From: Olsenella timonensis
Lineage (GTDB): Bacteria > Actinomycetota > Coriobacteriia > Coriobacteriales > Atopobiaceae
DNA length: 64,000 nucleotides
Reading direction: 5' to 3'
Assembly (NCBI RefSeq): GCF_900119915.1
Contig: NZ_LT635455.1
Location: 558,001-622,000 of the forward strand
Under the pieces are notes generated by a model. The model worked only from the letters and a program-made list of their open reading frames with translations, was not told the origin of the DNA and searched no databases. The position numbers were made by a program, and so were the translations under genes. Below are positions 42,204-50,890 of the stretch, piece after piece. Each line of letters begins with the position of its first letter. Position 1 is the first letter of the stretch.

Positions 42204-43736
42204 TCAGTTTGACTCCGGGCTGCCTTGAGCCACCGGTGCGGAGAGCGTCGCGCGCGCGATCGCGCCGCCGCCCGGACCGTTGGCCACCTCGAGCCCTCCG
42301 CCGTGCTTCTCGGCGAGCAGACGAGAGACGTAGAGCCCGAGGCCGAGGTGACCGCCCCCGCCCTTTGACTCCCCCCAGAAGGGCTCGGTGGCGCGCGCGA
42401 GGGCGGCGTCGGCGAAGCCCGGCCCGTCGTCGGCGACCGCGAGCTCGAGCCCCCCGCTCTCCCACGCGAGCGACATGCGCACCTCGGAGCGGGCGTAGCG
42501 CGCGGCGTTGGCGACGAGGTTGTCGGCGATGCGCGCGAGGGCGCGGGGGTCCGCCATGACGAGCTGCGGCAGGCCCCTGCCATCCACGCGGAGCGCGACG
42601 CCTGCGGCGCGAACGGCCTCGCGCGCGTCGTCGGCGGCATCTGCCAGCCACGCGCCCGGGTCCATCGGCGCCGGCGCCACCTCCGCCGCCTCGAGCGTGT
42701 CGAGCCCGCGCATCGAATCGGCAAAGGCGCTGAGTCGCTCCGCCTGGCGCACGATGGCCGTCGCGGCGCCGCGCACGTCGTCCCTCTCGGCCATGCGCCC
42801 GATGAGCTCGGCCTGGCCCCGGATCACGGTGAGCGGCGTGCGCAGGTCGTGCGCGAAGGCGGCGTTGACCCGGCGGCGGTTCTCGGCCGCGCGCCAGAGC
42901 TCGCCCTCGGTGCGTGCGAGCTCGGCGCGCATGGCCTCGAACTGCTCGCAGAGCCTCCCGAGCTCGTCGGCGCGCTGGGGCTCGACGGAGAAGTCGAGGT
43001 CGCTCGCCGCGATGCGCCGCGCCGCCCCGTCCATGACGGCTATGGGCCCCGCGAGCCGGGCGCGGTAGAAGCGGCGCCCCGCCACCACGAGGCATGCCAC
43101 GAAGACCAGCGGCACCGACGCCACGGCCGTCCACGCGAGCGCCCGGTAGGGGCTGGGGTCCCCGGGGTAGGGGAGGTAGTAGCCGACGTTGGAGACGATG
43201 GGCCGCTCGCCCTCCGCGTTGGCGGGCAGCTCCGCGGAAAGGGCGGCCGCCGCGTCCGTCCCGGGGCGTGCGGCGGAGGCTGCCTCGTCGTAGGAGGCAA
43301 GCTCGCCGAGGCCGAGAGACGGTCCCTCGATGTCATCGGTCATGGTCGCGAGGTCCGTAACCGCATCCACGCCGGCGGGAGGGTCGTCCAGCGAGACGCT
43401 CTCGCGCTCGGAGCTCGCCTTTGACGCCACGTAGAGCACGACGGCGTCCTCGCTCGCGGCGTTGTCCTCGACGACGGCGTCGTAGGCGGCCATCTCGTAC
43501 CAGGAGAGCGCCTCGGCGGGCACGAGCTGGCCCCTCTCGGCGTCGAGGACATAGACGCCGGAGTGGGCGTAGGGGCTCTCAGGCAGCGTCGACTCGGCGA
43601 GCAGCCCGAGAAGCCCGGTGGAGACGAACGAGAGCGCGATGGCGACGAGGATGGCCGCGGCGGCGTAGAGCGCAAAGGCGGTGCGAACGGAGCAGTCGCG
43701 GGCGAGCTCCCGCAGGCGTCGAAGCGCCGCCCTCAC
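42204..43736 (-). CDS. Sensor histidine kinase of two-component system 1
   Basis: About 510 residues. Two membrane helices (~17-40 and ~255-280) enclose a ~215-residue extracytoplasmic sensor domain. HAMP follows (ARLAGPIAVMDGAARRIAAS), then the DHp box FAHDLRTPLTVIRGQAELIG with the phosphorylated His, and an ATPase with DNLVANAARYA, DDGPGF and GLGLYVSRLLAEKHGG. The start overlaps the regulator's stop as GTGA; an earlier in-frame GTG is at 43745. The ligand is unknown. Confidence 0.92.
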   Translation of the reverse strand: MRAALRRLRELARDCSVRTAFALYAAAAILVAIALSFVSTGLLGLLAESTLPESPYAHSGVYVLDAERGQLVPAEALSWYEMAAYDAVVEDNAASEDAVVLYVASKASSERESVSLDDPPAGVDAVTDLATMTDDIEGPSLGLGELASYDEAASAARPGTDAAAALSAELPANAEGERPIVSNVGYYLPYPGDPSPYRALAWTAVASVPLVFVACLVVAGRRFYRARLAGPIAVMDGAARRIAASDLDFSVEPQRADELGRLCEQFEAMRAELARTEGELWRAAENRRRVNAAFAHDLRTPLTVIRGQAELIGRMAERDDVRGAATAIVRQAERLSAFADSMRGLDTLEAAEVAPAPMDPGAWLADAADDAREAVRAAGVALRVDGRGLPQLVMADPRALARIADNLVANAARYARSEVRMSLAWESGGLELAVADDGPGFADAALARATEPFWGESKGGGGHLGLGLYVSRLLAEKHGGGLEVANGPGGGAIARATLSAPVAQGSPESN

Positions 43737-44434
43737 GCGCGCCACGAGTACCCCACGCCCCACACGGTCGTCACGGGCTCGGTCTCGCACCCGGCCTCGG
43801 CGAGCGCGCGGCGGATGCGCCGGACGTGCTCGGTCACGACGGAGGAGTCGCCGGGCTCGCCCCACACGCGCTCGTAGATCATGTCGCGGCCAAAGACCTG
43901 GCCGGGCCGCTTGGCGAGAAGCGCCACGATGTCAAAGTCCTTGCGCGCGAGCTGGGCGACCCTCTCGCCCACGCGGACCTCGCGCCGTGCGAGGTCGACG
44001 CTCACGCCGCCGGGGAAGCGCACCGTCGCCCGCCCCGACGAGCGGCGCTCGCGCGCGAGCCGGGCGCGCACGCGGGCCCCCAGGGCCTCGAGCGAGAAGG
44101 GCTTGGTGACGTAGTCGTCCCCGCCCGCGGCGAAGCCCGAGAGCGCGTCGGCGTCCTCGACGCGCGCGGTGAGGAAGATGATGGGGCAGGCGACGAGCCC
44201 GCGCACCTCTCGGCAGACGGAGAAGCCGTCGGCGTCCGGCAGGTTCACGTCGAGCAGGATCGCGTCCGGCGAGCGGTGCGCGGCAGTGAGGGCCCCGGCG
44301 GCGTCGTGCGCCACGATGGTGCGGTACCCCTCCAGGCGGAAGTACGATTCGAGCATGTCGGCGATGTCCCGCTCGTCGTCGACGATGAGGATGAGCGGTG
44401 CGTCGTCGCGCCCGTCTGCGGCAGCGTGGTCCAT
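43733..44434 (-). CDS. OmpR-type response regulator of two-component system 1
   Basis: A 233-residue regulator. The receiver has DDERD, the phosphorylated Asp in AILLDVNLPDADGFSVC, FLTAR and the KPF lysine. The winged-helix domain ends VTEHVRRIRRALAEAGCE, TVWGVGYSW. The start at MDHAAADGRDD (44434) is chosen over an upstream ATG at 44485. Translationally coupled to its kinase. Targets are unknown; the ABC immunity genes nearby are candidates. Confidence 0.93.
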   Translation of the reverse strand: MDHAAADGRDDAPLILIVDDERDIADMLESYFRLEGYRTIVAHDAAGALTAAHRSPDAILLDVNLPDADGFSVCREVRGLVACPIIFLTARVEDADALSGFAAGGDDYVTKPFSLEALGARVRARLARERRSSGRATVRFPGGVSVDLARREVRVGERVAQLARKDFDIVALLAKRPGQVFGRDMIYERVWGEPGDSSVVTEHVRRIRRALAEAGCETEPVTTVWGVGYSWRA

Positions 44435-44492
44435 GTGGCCTCCGATCCGATGCGGAACCCGTCCATGGTAGCCGGGGGAGGTCAAGAAAGTC

Positions 44493-45959
44493 TCAACTCG
44501 CGGCGGACGGGCCCTGCCGGGGCGTGCCGGCGCTGGGTCGCGGGCCCGGTCGCGAGGTGAGCGGGATGCGCAGCGTGACGACGGCCCCGTCCCCCGGCCG
44601 GTTGGCGAGGGTCACGGAGCCCCCGTGGGCGCGGGCCGCCTCGGCGGTGGTGAAGAGGCCGAGACCGTAGTGCCGCGACCCGTCGCGGGCGGAGCGCGAG
44701 GCGTCGTCGGTGAAGAGGCGCTCGCAGCCATGCTCGAGCGCGGCGGGCGAGAAGCCCGGCCCGTCGTCGGCGACCTCGACGACGAGACTTCCGTCGGCGG
44801 CCGAGCAGGAGACCTCGACGCGCGAGCGGGCATGCTCGGCGGCGTTGGAGACGAGGTTGGCCGCCGCCCGCGTCAGGGTGACGCGGTCCAGCTCGGGGCG
44901 CTCGGCGTCGCCGACGGCGGGGTCGACCGAGGCGACGAGCTCGAGTCCCCGCGCGCGGACGACCGGGCCCGCCTCGGCGACGACTTGCCGGCACAGCTCG
45001 CCGGGGGAGACCCGCTCCCCCGCGCCCCCGTTCGCCCCGTTCGAGGCCTCGATGAGGAGGCGCACGTAGGCGTCCAGGCGCTCGGTTCCGTCGGCGATGT
45101 CCCGGGCGGCGGCGACGAGCTCCCCCGCGCCCCCTCCGCGCTCCTCCGTGCCGGCGAGCTCCTCGGAAACGAAGTCCGCGTTCGCCCGCAGCACGGTGAG
45201 CGGCGTCTTGAGGTCGTGGGCGAGCGAGGCGATCTGCTCGCGCTGGGCGCGCTCCGCCTCCCAGCGGGCCTCGAGCGAGGCGGCGAGCGAGGAGCGCATG
45301 GCGTCCATCGCCGCGAGGACGTCGTTCACCTCGCGCACGTTGGTGCGGCCCACCGAGAAGTCGAGCCTCTCCTGCCCCACGCGCTCGGCAGCCTCGACGA
45401 GCGGCGCCATCTTGCGCGCGATGACGCGGCTCGCGCGACGTGCGACGAGCGCGAGGCCGGCGGCGCTTCCCAGGGCACCGACGGCGAGCATGAGGTTCTG
45501 CGGGTTGGGGAGGGCGCGCGCCAGGTCGTGGGAGACCCACTGCGGCAGGTACTCCGACACGAGCGCGCACGCGCCCCCTTGAGAGAGCGCGAACGAGGCG
45601 TAGGTGAGGCCCCCGCCCCCGCCCTCGATCGTCACGTCACCGGGATCTGCCGAGAGCGCGGCGCACGCCGCCTCGATGGCGGCCTCGAGGCGCGTCCCCT
45701 CGAGGTCGGTTTCCGCTATGGTGCCGTCGGCACCGACGACCACGTAGCGGTACGCCGTGGGGACGTCCTCCCTGCCGAGGTCCCCCTCCTCGGAGAGCCG
45801 CGCGCCGACCTCGGCCGCGTTCGCGGGGCCCCAGCTCGCCTCGTACACCCATCCCATGTTGATGGCGGAGGAGAGGAGCAGGAACGCTACGACCCAGGCG
45901 AGCGCGACGGCCGCGAACGCATAGGCGAAGTAGCGCGCAATCACAAAGGAGAGCGGCAT
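44493..45959 (-). CDS. Sensor histidine kinase of two-component system 2
   Basis: A 488-residue kinase with two membrane helices (residues ~7-30 and ~140-165), a ~110-residue sensor domain between them, a HAMP-like linker (ASRVIARKMAPLVEAAERVG), the DHp box SLAHDLKTPLTVLRANADFV and an ATPase with NLVSNAAEHA, DDGPGF and HYGLGLFTTAEAARAHGG. This layout resembles the lantibiotic/cell-wall sensing kinases. The start follows AAGGGCGGC, 32 bp after the regulator gene ends. Confidence 0.92.
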   Translation of the reverse strand: MPLSFVIARYFAYAFAAVALAWVVAFLLLSSAINMGWVYEASWGPANAAEVGARLSEEGDLGREDVPTAYRYVVVGADGTIAETDLEGTRLEAAIEAACAALSADPGDVTIEGGGGGLTYASFALSQGGACALVSEYLPQWVSHDLARALPNPQNLMLAVGALGSAAGLALVARRASRVIARKMAPLVEAAERVGQERLDFSVGRTNVREVNDVLAAMDAMRSSLAASLEARWEAERAQREQIASLAHDLKTPLTVLRANADFVSEELAGTEERGGGAGELVAAARDIADGTERLDAYVRLLIEASNGANGGAGERVSPGELCRQVVAEAGPVVRARGLELVASVDPAVGDAERPELDRVTLTRAAANLVSNAAEHARSRVEVSCSAADGSLVVEVADDGPGFSPAALEHGCERLFTDDASRSARDGSRHYGLGLFTTAEAARAHGGSVTLANRPGDGAVVTLRIPLTSRPGPRPSAGTPRQGPSAAS

Positions 45960-45991
45960 GCCGCCGCCCTTCTCGCCCGTCCGTCGGGTCC

Positions 45992-46654
45992 CTAGGGCTG
46001 CCACTTGTACCCCATCCCCCACACGGTTGCTATCGGGTCGGCCCCCGCTGCGGCGAGTTTTCTGCGTGCGCGACTGACCTGCATGGATATGGCCGCGTCA
46101 TCGGCGTCGCTGTCCCAGCCGAGGACCGCCTCGCGAATCTGCGACCGGCTCATCACCTGGTTGGGCCTTCTGGCGAGGAGCTCGCAGATCGCGTACTCGG
46201 TCGGCGAGAGCGCGACCGCCTCCTCGCCCACCAGGAGCTCGCGCGCCCCGAGGTCGAGGCGGACCCGTCCGAAGGAGAGGGCGTGCGTGTGCGGCCGGCG
46301 CTCGCGCCTCAGATGGGCGGCCACCTTGGCGCGCAGCTCGGCGGCTCCGAAGGGCTTGCGGACGTAGTCGTCGGCGCCGAGGCCGTAGCCGGTGACGGCG
46401 TCCTCCTCGGACACCTTGGCGGTGAGGAAGATGATGGGGCCGTCAAAGGAGGGGCGGACGCGGCGGACGAGCTCGAAGCCGTCGAGGTCCGGCATCATGA
46501 CGTCGCAGAGCAGGAGGTCGTAGCGTGCGAGGTCCATCCCCGGCACCTGGGTGGGGTCGCTGATGCGCATGACCTCGTGGCCGTCCCTTCCGAGCACCCG
46601 CGCGAGCGCGTCGAGGATCGCCCGCTCGTCGTCCACCGCCAGGATGCGCGCCAT
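45992..46654 (-). CDS. OmpR-type response regulator of two-component system 2
   Basis: A 220-residue regulator with receiver residues DDE, the phosphorylated Asp in YDLLLCDVMMPDLDGFELV, FLTAK and KPF. The wHTH domain includes LSPTEYAICELLARRPNQVM, SMQVSRARRKLA and TVWGMGYKWQP. The start MARIL at 46654 is preferred over an ATG 39 bp earlier. It closely resembles SpaR/NisR- and VanR-like regulators, consistent with the immunity-type ABC genes at 48.5-50.8 kb. Confidence 0.92.
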   Translation of the reverse strand: MARILAVDDERAILDALARVLGRDGHEVMRISDPTQVPGMDLARYDLLLCDVMMPDLDGFELVRRVRPSFDGPIIFLTAKVSEEDAVTGYGLGADDYVRKPFGAAELRAKVAAHLRRERRPHTHALSFGRVRLDLGARELLVGEEAVALSPTEYAICELLARRPNQVMSRSQIREAVLGWDSDADDAAISMQVSRARRKLAAAGADPIATVWGMGYKWQP

Positions 46655-46803
46655 CACGTCCCCATCCGCTCGTCGTCCTTCTCGTCCCGCCATGATACGC
46701 GCGATTTCTAACGAAGTGCTAACGGCGGTGGGGCCCGTGGCGCCGCCCTCCGTGCCCCTTCTCGCTTCCGCGCGTCGACTGATGACGAAAGTAAATGTTT
46801 TTT

Positions 46804-46855
46804 GCTTCCACTATTTCAAAATAGCGGAAGTGAATAGTGATTCACTTCCGCTATT
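46804..46855. promoter_or_regulatory. Palindromic operator array before the Fic gene
   Basis: A perfect 15-bp inverted repeat (46820-46834 with 46841-46855, arm AATAGCGGAAGTGAA) has a 6-bp spacer. A third arm CTTCCACTATTT at 46805-46816 pairs with the middle arm with one mismatch, and a degenerate fourth GGAAGTGAG at 46867. The tract is AT-rich and directly upstream of the fic start. Confidence 0.7.
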
Positions 46856-46880
46856 CTGTGAGCACGGGAAGTGAGTGGCG

Positions 46881-48095
46881 ATGAAACGAGGTGGCGCCAT
46901 GTGGCCAAGCGTGTCCTATGAGGAAGTGACGTGGCATCTCGACCCCGACGAGCGCCAGCTCATCCCCAAGAGCGCCCGGCGCAAGATTGCGCCGACGTAT
47001 CGGGCGGCGATTCCCGCACCCATCTCGTCAGCCTCGCTGAGCGTGCCAGAGACGCTGTCTGCGCGCATCTCGGAACTGCTGGTGAGCCTCACGCGCTTTG
47101 ACGGGGAGCAGGGCGCGCGCGGCTACGACCTTCCCGCGCTCCTGCTGCGCAGCGAGTCCGCCGCCAGCTCGCAGATAGAGCGTCTCACGTCGAGCGTGCG
47201 CAACGTCGCCCTCGCTGAGCTTACGGACGACGCGCCGGCCAACGCGCGCATCGTCCAGGGGAACGTTGCCGCCATGCGTTTGGCACTCTCCCTGCCGCCC
47301 GAGGTGTCCAAGCGGCGAATCTGCGCCGTGCATGAGGCGCTGATCGGCCCCACGGGGGAGTCGTTTGGCGGACTGATTAGAAACGAGCAGGTTTGGGTTG
47401 GCGGAACTCCGTACAGCCCGCACGGGGCGCTGTTCGTGCCGCCCGTTCCGAGCCGCATCGAAGCCTGTCTTGACGATCTTGTGGCCTTTGCCCAGCGCGA
47501 TGACGTGAACGCAATCGCAAAGGCCGCGATCGTCCATGCACAGTTCGAGACCATCCATCCGTTCATCGACGGCAACGGCCGCACGGGACGGGTCCTTCTC
47601 CACCGCATTCTGAGCCAGGAGGACGTCCTCAAGTGGAGCACGCTTCCCGTCTCGGCCGGTCTGCTGCACGACGTGGACGCGTACATGACGGCGATACGGG
47701 CGTACCAGCAGGGCGATTCGCTGCCGATCGTCGAGAGCGTGGTGGGTGCGCTCGAGCTCGCCTTAGTCATCGGGCGGCGAGTGGCGGTTGCCATCGATGA
47801 GGTGATGGACGGTTGGCGTGCGTCCATCGTCGAGCGTGCTGGCTCGGCGATCTGGCAGCTGCCCCAGCTGCTAGCGGAGCAGCCCGTGGTCACGGTCCCC
47901 TTTGTGGCCGATCGGCTCGGCATTACCCCGCGCGCCGCGTCGAGCCTCGTCGCGCGCGCGTGCGAGTACGGCATGCTGCGTCCGCTGGGGGCACGGCGGC
48001 GGGGCGACTTCTACCAAAGCGACGAGCTGCTGGACCTGCTCGAGGAGGTCTCGAGCATGCCGGGCATCAGGAGGGTGCTCGCGGGTCGGCCGTGA
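46881..48095 (+). CDS. Fic-domain protein (class II) with C-terminal winged HTH
   Basis: About 404 residues. The Fic motif IHPFIDGNGRTGRVL (near residue 226) has the catalytic His and the full (F/Y)xDGNGRxxR. An N-terminal helix with ASSQIERL resembles the class-II inhibitory motif [S/T]xxxE[G/N], but the G/N is an Arg. The C-terminal ~70 residues (VPFVADRLGITPRAASSLVA and beyond) are a winged helix. Fic enzymes transfer AMP to protein hydroxyls. The upstream palindromes suggest that the protein represses its own gene. A GTG at 46875 and an ATG at 46899 are alternative starts. Confidence 0.9.
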   Translation: MKRGGAMWPSVSYEEVTWHLDPDERQLIPKSARRKIAPTYRAAIPAPISSASLSVPETLSARISELLVSLTRFDGEQGARGYDLPALLLRSESAASSQIERLTSSVRNVALAELTDDAPANARIVQGNVAAMRLALSLPPEVSKRRICAVHEALIGPTGESFGGLIRNEQVWVGGTPYSPHGALFVPPVPSRIEACLDDLVAFAQRDDVNAIAKAAIVHAQFETIHPFIDGNGRTGRVLLHRILSQEDVLKWSTLPVSAGLLHDVDAYMTAIRAYQQGDSLPIVESVVGALELALVIGRRVAVAIDEVMDGWRASIVERAGSAIWQLPQLLAEQPVVTVPFVADRLGITPRAASSLVARACEYGMLRPLGARRRGDFYQSDELLDLLEEVSSMPGIRRVLAGRP

Positions 48096-48492
48096 GCACC
48101 GCGCGGGCGGCCTGGGGGACGTCGGCCTCGTCGCACGGGGCGTAGCGCACGCCCGAGCCGCCGCGCGCCTCGATTTGAAGCCAGCCGGTGCCGCACGACT
48201 CGCGCCCGAAGAAGATGAGCTGGAGCTCGCGGGTGGCGCCGCTCTCGTCTGCCGCCTCTACGAGGTAGGCGTAGTTGGTGCCCGCGCCCGTGGCGTCGAC
48301 GTAGGAGCTCACGTGGCTTCCCGGCTCAGGCGAGGGCGCCCACATGGTCACCTCCGGGTTGGGCAGGATGCGGTCGGTCACGGAGCGCAGGGCCGGGCCC
48401 CAGCCGCTGTCCGCCAACGCACGCCCGGCAAGGACGAGCGCCCCGGCGAGAAGAACGAGCACGGCGGCGCGCGCAATGCGCCTGCTAGGCAT
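48067..48492 (-). CDS. YxeA-family (DUF1093-like) exported protein
   Basis: A 141-residue protein with an N-terminal hydrophobic signal or anchor (RIARAAVLVLLAGALVLAGR) and a small beta domain containing TNYAYLVEAADESGATRELQ and a cysteine pair (ESCGTG, YAPCDE). YxeA-like proteins often accompany lantibiotic-immunity ABC transporters, as here. It overlaps the permease gene upstream by 8 bp, and its 3' end overlaps the convergent fic gene by 29 bp. Confidence 0.75.
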   Translation of the reverse strand: MPSRRIARAAVLVLLAGALVLAGRALADSGWGPALRSVTDRILPNPEVTMWAPSPEPGSHVSSYVDATGAGTNYAYLVEAADESGATRELQLIFFGRESCGTGWLQIEARGGSGVRYAPCDEADVPQAARAVLTADPRAPS

Positions 48493-49285
48493 CAGGTCTC
48501 CCTCCCTCGAAGCGGCGGAACCAGAGCGCGAGCGCCGCCGCTGCCGCGAGCGAGAGCGCGGCCGCGGGGAGTGCGGCGGCGAGAAGGGCGGGCGTCGCGT
48601 GGGTCGCGTCGATGAAGACCTCCACGCCGAGCGAGCCTAGCCGTGCGGGCCACGCGAGCGGCACCCAGGAGAGCGGGCTTGCCAGCGCGCCCGTGAGCTC
48701 GCCTGTCATGAGCCCGTGCGCGAGGCCCCCAACGGAGAAGAACGCGAGCAGCGTTCCCGCCGCGCCCACCCCGACTGCGACGTTGCGTCCAAGCCGCAGC
48801 GCCAGGGCGAGGCCGAGCGCGTAGAGCGGGAGGCTTCCGAGGGCGGCGCCAGCCCAGGAGAGTGCGAGGGGGGCCGGGCCCAGGGGCAGCCTTCCGGCGC
48901 AGGCGAGCGCCGTCCCGAAGACCGCGAACGCCACCGCCAGCGCCCCGGCTCCCATGAGGGTGAGGGCGAGCCACTTGGCGAGCACCGCCCTGCCGCGCGA
49001 GGGGAGCGCCGTAAGGTTGGCGAGCCGCCCCGCGGCGCGCTCCTCGTCAACGGCGAGCCCGCAGGCGATGCCAGACATGAGCGGCATGAGGGCTCCGAGG
49101 AACTGGGCGTAGGCGTCGGCACCGAGCGCGGGGTCCCAGCGGGCGACGGAGAAGTACGCGCCGCAGGCGAGGCCGCCCGCGAGGCCGCAGGCGAGGTGCG
49201 CCACGACGAGCGGCGAGCGCGCGAGGCGGGCGAGCTCCGAGCGGAGGGCGCGCGGCAGGGTCATGCGCGGGGAGCCTGTCCTCAT
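48485..49285 (-). CDS. Lantibiotic-immunity-type ABC permease (MutG-like)
   Basis: A 266-residue membrane protein with six helices. RALRSELARLARSPLVVAHL at the N terminus precedes the first helix, and there is a FxxSPLSWVPLAWP loop. Size, topology and gene order (ATPase, MutE-like, this) match the third gene of mutacin/epidermin self-protection transporters. It starts 5 bp from the end of the MutE-like gene. Such complexes expel lantibiotics from the membrane. Confidence 0.8.
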   Translation of the reverse strand: MRTGSPRMTLPRALRSELARLARSPLVVAHLACGLAGGLACGAYFSVARWDPALGADAYAQFLGALMPLMSGIACGLAVDEERAAGRLANLTALPSRGRAVLAKWLALTLMGAGALAVAFAVFGTALACAGRLPLGPAPLALSWAGAALGSLPLYALGLALALRLGRNVAVGVGAAGTLLAFFSVGGLAHGLMTGELTGALASPLSWVPLAWPARLGSLGVEVFIDATHATPALLAAALPAAALSLAAAAALALWFRRFEGGRPDA

Positions 49286-49290
49286 GGCGA

Positions 49291-50058
49291 TCACCTCTCC
49301 TCGGAGCGCACGAACCAGGCGGCCCCCGCCGCCGTGAGCGCGGCGAACGCGAGCGCGCAGACGACGAGCCCCGCGACGGTGAGCGCCCCGCTCGCAGCGA
49401 GGGCCCCGCCAAGCACCGTGTCCGCCGCGAGCGGCTCTCCGCTCGGCAGCACGGGGATGAAGCTCGTGGGGATGACCATGGACGCCGAGGGCGGGAAGAG
49501 CTGTGGCAGCGGCACCACGCTCCAGGCGAAGCCGCCCACGAGCTGCACGGCGAGCGGGACGAAGATGCCCGCGAGCATGCCGAGCCGCGCCGTGAGGAAG
49601 AGGCCGGCGGGGATCATCCACGCCGTGGTCACGGTGTTCACGCCCGCGCACGCGAGCATCGTGAGCGTTCCAGCCATCGTGAGGCCCTGCGCCGTGAACG
49701 CGGACCCCACGAGGTAGACCGCGAGTACCACAAGGTTCGAGAGGGCGAGCAGGGCAAGGCACCAGAGCGCCTTTGCCCACCAGGCGCGCCCGAGCGGGAC
49801 GCCCTGGCCCAGGAGCGGCCGCATCCTGAGCCGCGCGTCGGCCTGCGCGACGCAGGCGACCACGAGCGAGAGCGCCACGGGAAGGAAGAGCGAGTACCAG
49901 TAGTTCCATGCGGAGAACGACTGGTAGCCGTGGACGGGCATCGCCCCCAGGAGCGGCATCGGCAGCGCCATGGCCACGGCCAGGCGGACGGGGGCAGCGT
50001 GGCGCGACTTGAGCGACTCGGCACGCAGGCACGCGAGCAGGGTGCTCTTCTCGCTCAT
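49291..50058 (-). CDS. Lantibiotic-immunity-type ABC permease (MutE/EpiE-like)
   Basis: A 255-residue membrane protein with six helices. LLACLRAESLKSRHAAPVRL at the start, WNYWYSLFLPVALSLVVACV, and the C-terminal WSVVPLPQLFPPSA followed by LPSGEPL fit the MutE/EpiE family, whose members have a conserved W.vPl and PNG-type loop. ATGA overlap with the ATPase gene. No lanthipeptide synthetase or precursor gene is in the window, so this is probably a resistance-only or orphan immunity transporter. Confidence 0.85.
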   Translation of the reverse strand: MSEKSTLLACLRAESLKSRHAAPVRLAVAMALPMPLLGAMPVHGYQSFSAWNYWYSLFLPVALSLVVACVAQADARLRMRPLLGQGVPLGRAWWAKALWCLALLALSNLVVLAVYLVGSAFTAQGLTMAGTLTMLACAGVNTVTTAWMIPAGLFLTARLGMLAGIFVPLAVQLVGGFAWSVVPLPQLFPPSASMVIPTSFIPVLPSGEPLAADTVLGGALAASGALTVAGLVVCALAFAALTAAGAAWFVRSEER

Positions 50059-50783
50059 GCTGCCACCTCCCCGCGGGCGCGCCGCCCTTCTCGGCAGACG
50101 CTCATGAAGAGCTCCTCGAGGTCCTGGTTCTTGCGCAGGCGGTCCTCGTAGGCGAGCCTCCCGCGGTAGATGATGCCCACGGAGTCGGCCATCTGCTGCA
50201 CCTCGGAGAGGATGTGGCTGGAGACGAGCACCGTGGTGCCGGACGCCGCGAAGCCGCGGACCTGGTCGCGCAGCTCCTCGATGCCGATGGGGTCGAGCCC
50301 GTTGGTGGGCTCGTCGAGCACGAGCAGTCGCGGGCGGGCGAGAAGCGCCAGCGCGAGACCCAGACGCTGCCGCATGCCCATCGAGAAGCGCCCGGCACGC
50401 TTCCTGCCGGTGTCGGTGAGGCCCACGGCCTCGAGCGCCTCGTCGATGCGGCGCTCGGGCAGGCCGAGAAGCGTCGTGCGGACGCGGAGGTTCTCTCGGG
50501 CGGTGAGGTTGGGGTAGAGCGGCGCCTCCTCGATGAGCGAGCCGATGGCGTAGAGGTCGTCGCGACGCCAGGGGCGCCCGCCGAACAGCATCTCGCCCGA
50601 GGTCGGGCGGAGCATGCCGCAGATCATCTTGAGCGTGGTGGACTTGCCCGCGCCGTTGGGGCCGAGCAGACCGTACACCTCTCCCTCCTGGATGTGCAGG
50701 CTCACGTCGGCGACGGCCGTCTGCGCGTCCGCGCCTCGGCCGAAGCGCTTGGTGAGCGCGCGCGTCTCGAGCATGGTGCCCAT
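50055..50783 (-). CDS. Lantibiotic-immunity-type ABC ATPase (MutF-like)
   Basis: A 242-residue ATPase with Walker A GPNGAGKST, signature FSMGMRQRLGLALALLARP, Walker B LLVLDEPTNGLDPIG and H-loop VSSHILSEVQQMADSVG. This is the pattern of the bacitracin/lantibiotic-immunity class. MGTMLETRALTKRFG at 50783 is chosen because AAAGGACGTCCC precedes it. First gene of a leftward four-gene set, probably controlled by one of the two nearby two-component systems. Confidence 0.92.
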   Translation of the reverse strand: MGTMLETRALTKRFGRGADAQTAVADVSLHIQEGEVYGLLGPNGAGKSTTLKMICGMLRPTSGEMLFGGRPWRRDDLYAIGSLIEEAPLYPNLTARENLRVRTTLLGLPERRIDEALEAVGLTDTGRKRAGRFSMGMRQRLGLALALLARPRLLVLDEPTNGLDPIGIEELRDQVRGFAASGTTVLVSSHILSEVQQMADSVGIIYRGRLAYEDRLRKNQDLEELFMSVCREGRRARGEVAA

Positions 50784-50890
50784 GGGACGTCCTTTCTCTC
50801 GGTTGCGTTGGGACGTCACCCATGGTGGGGGAGGAGTCTAACGAAGGCGTAACGGTCGTGCCCGACGCCAGGACGACCGGGGCGCAGCGG

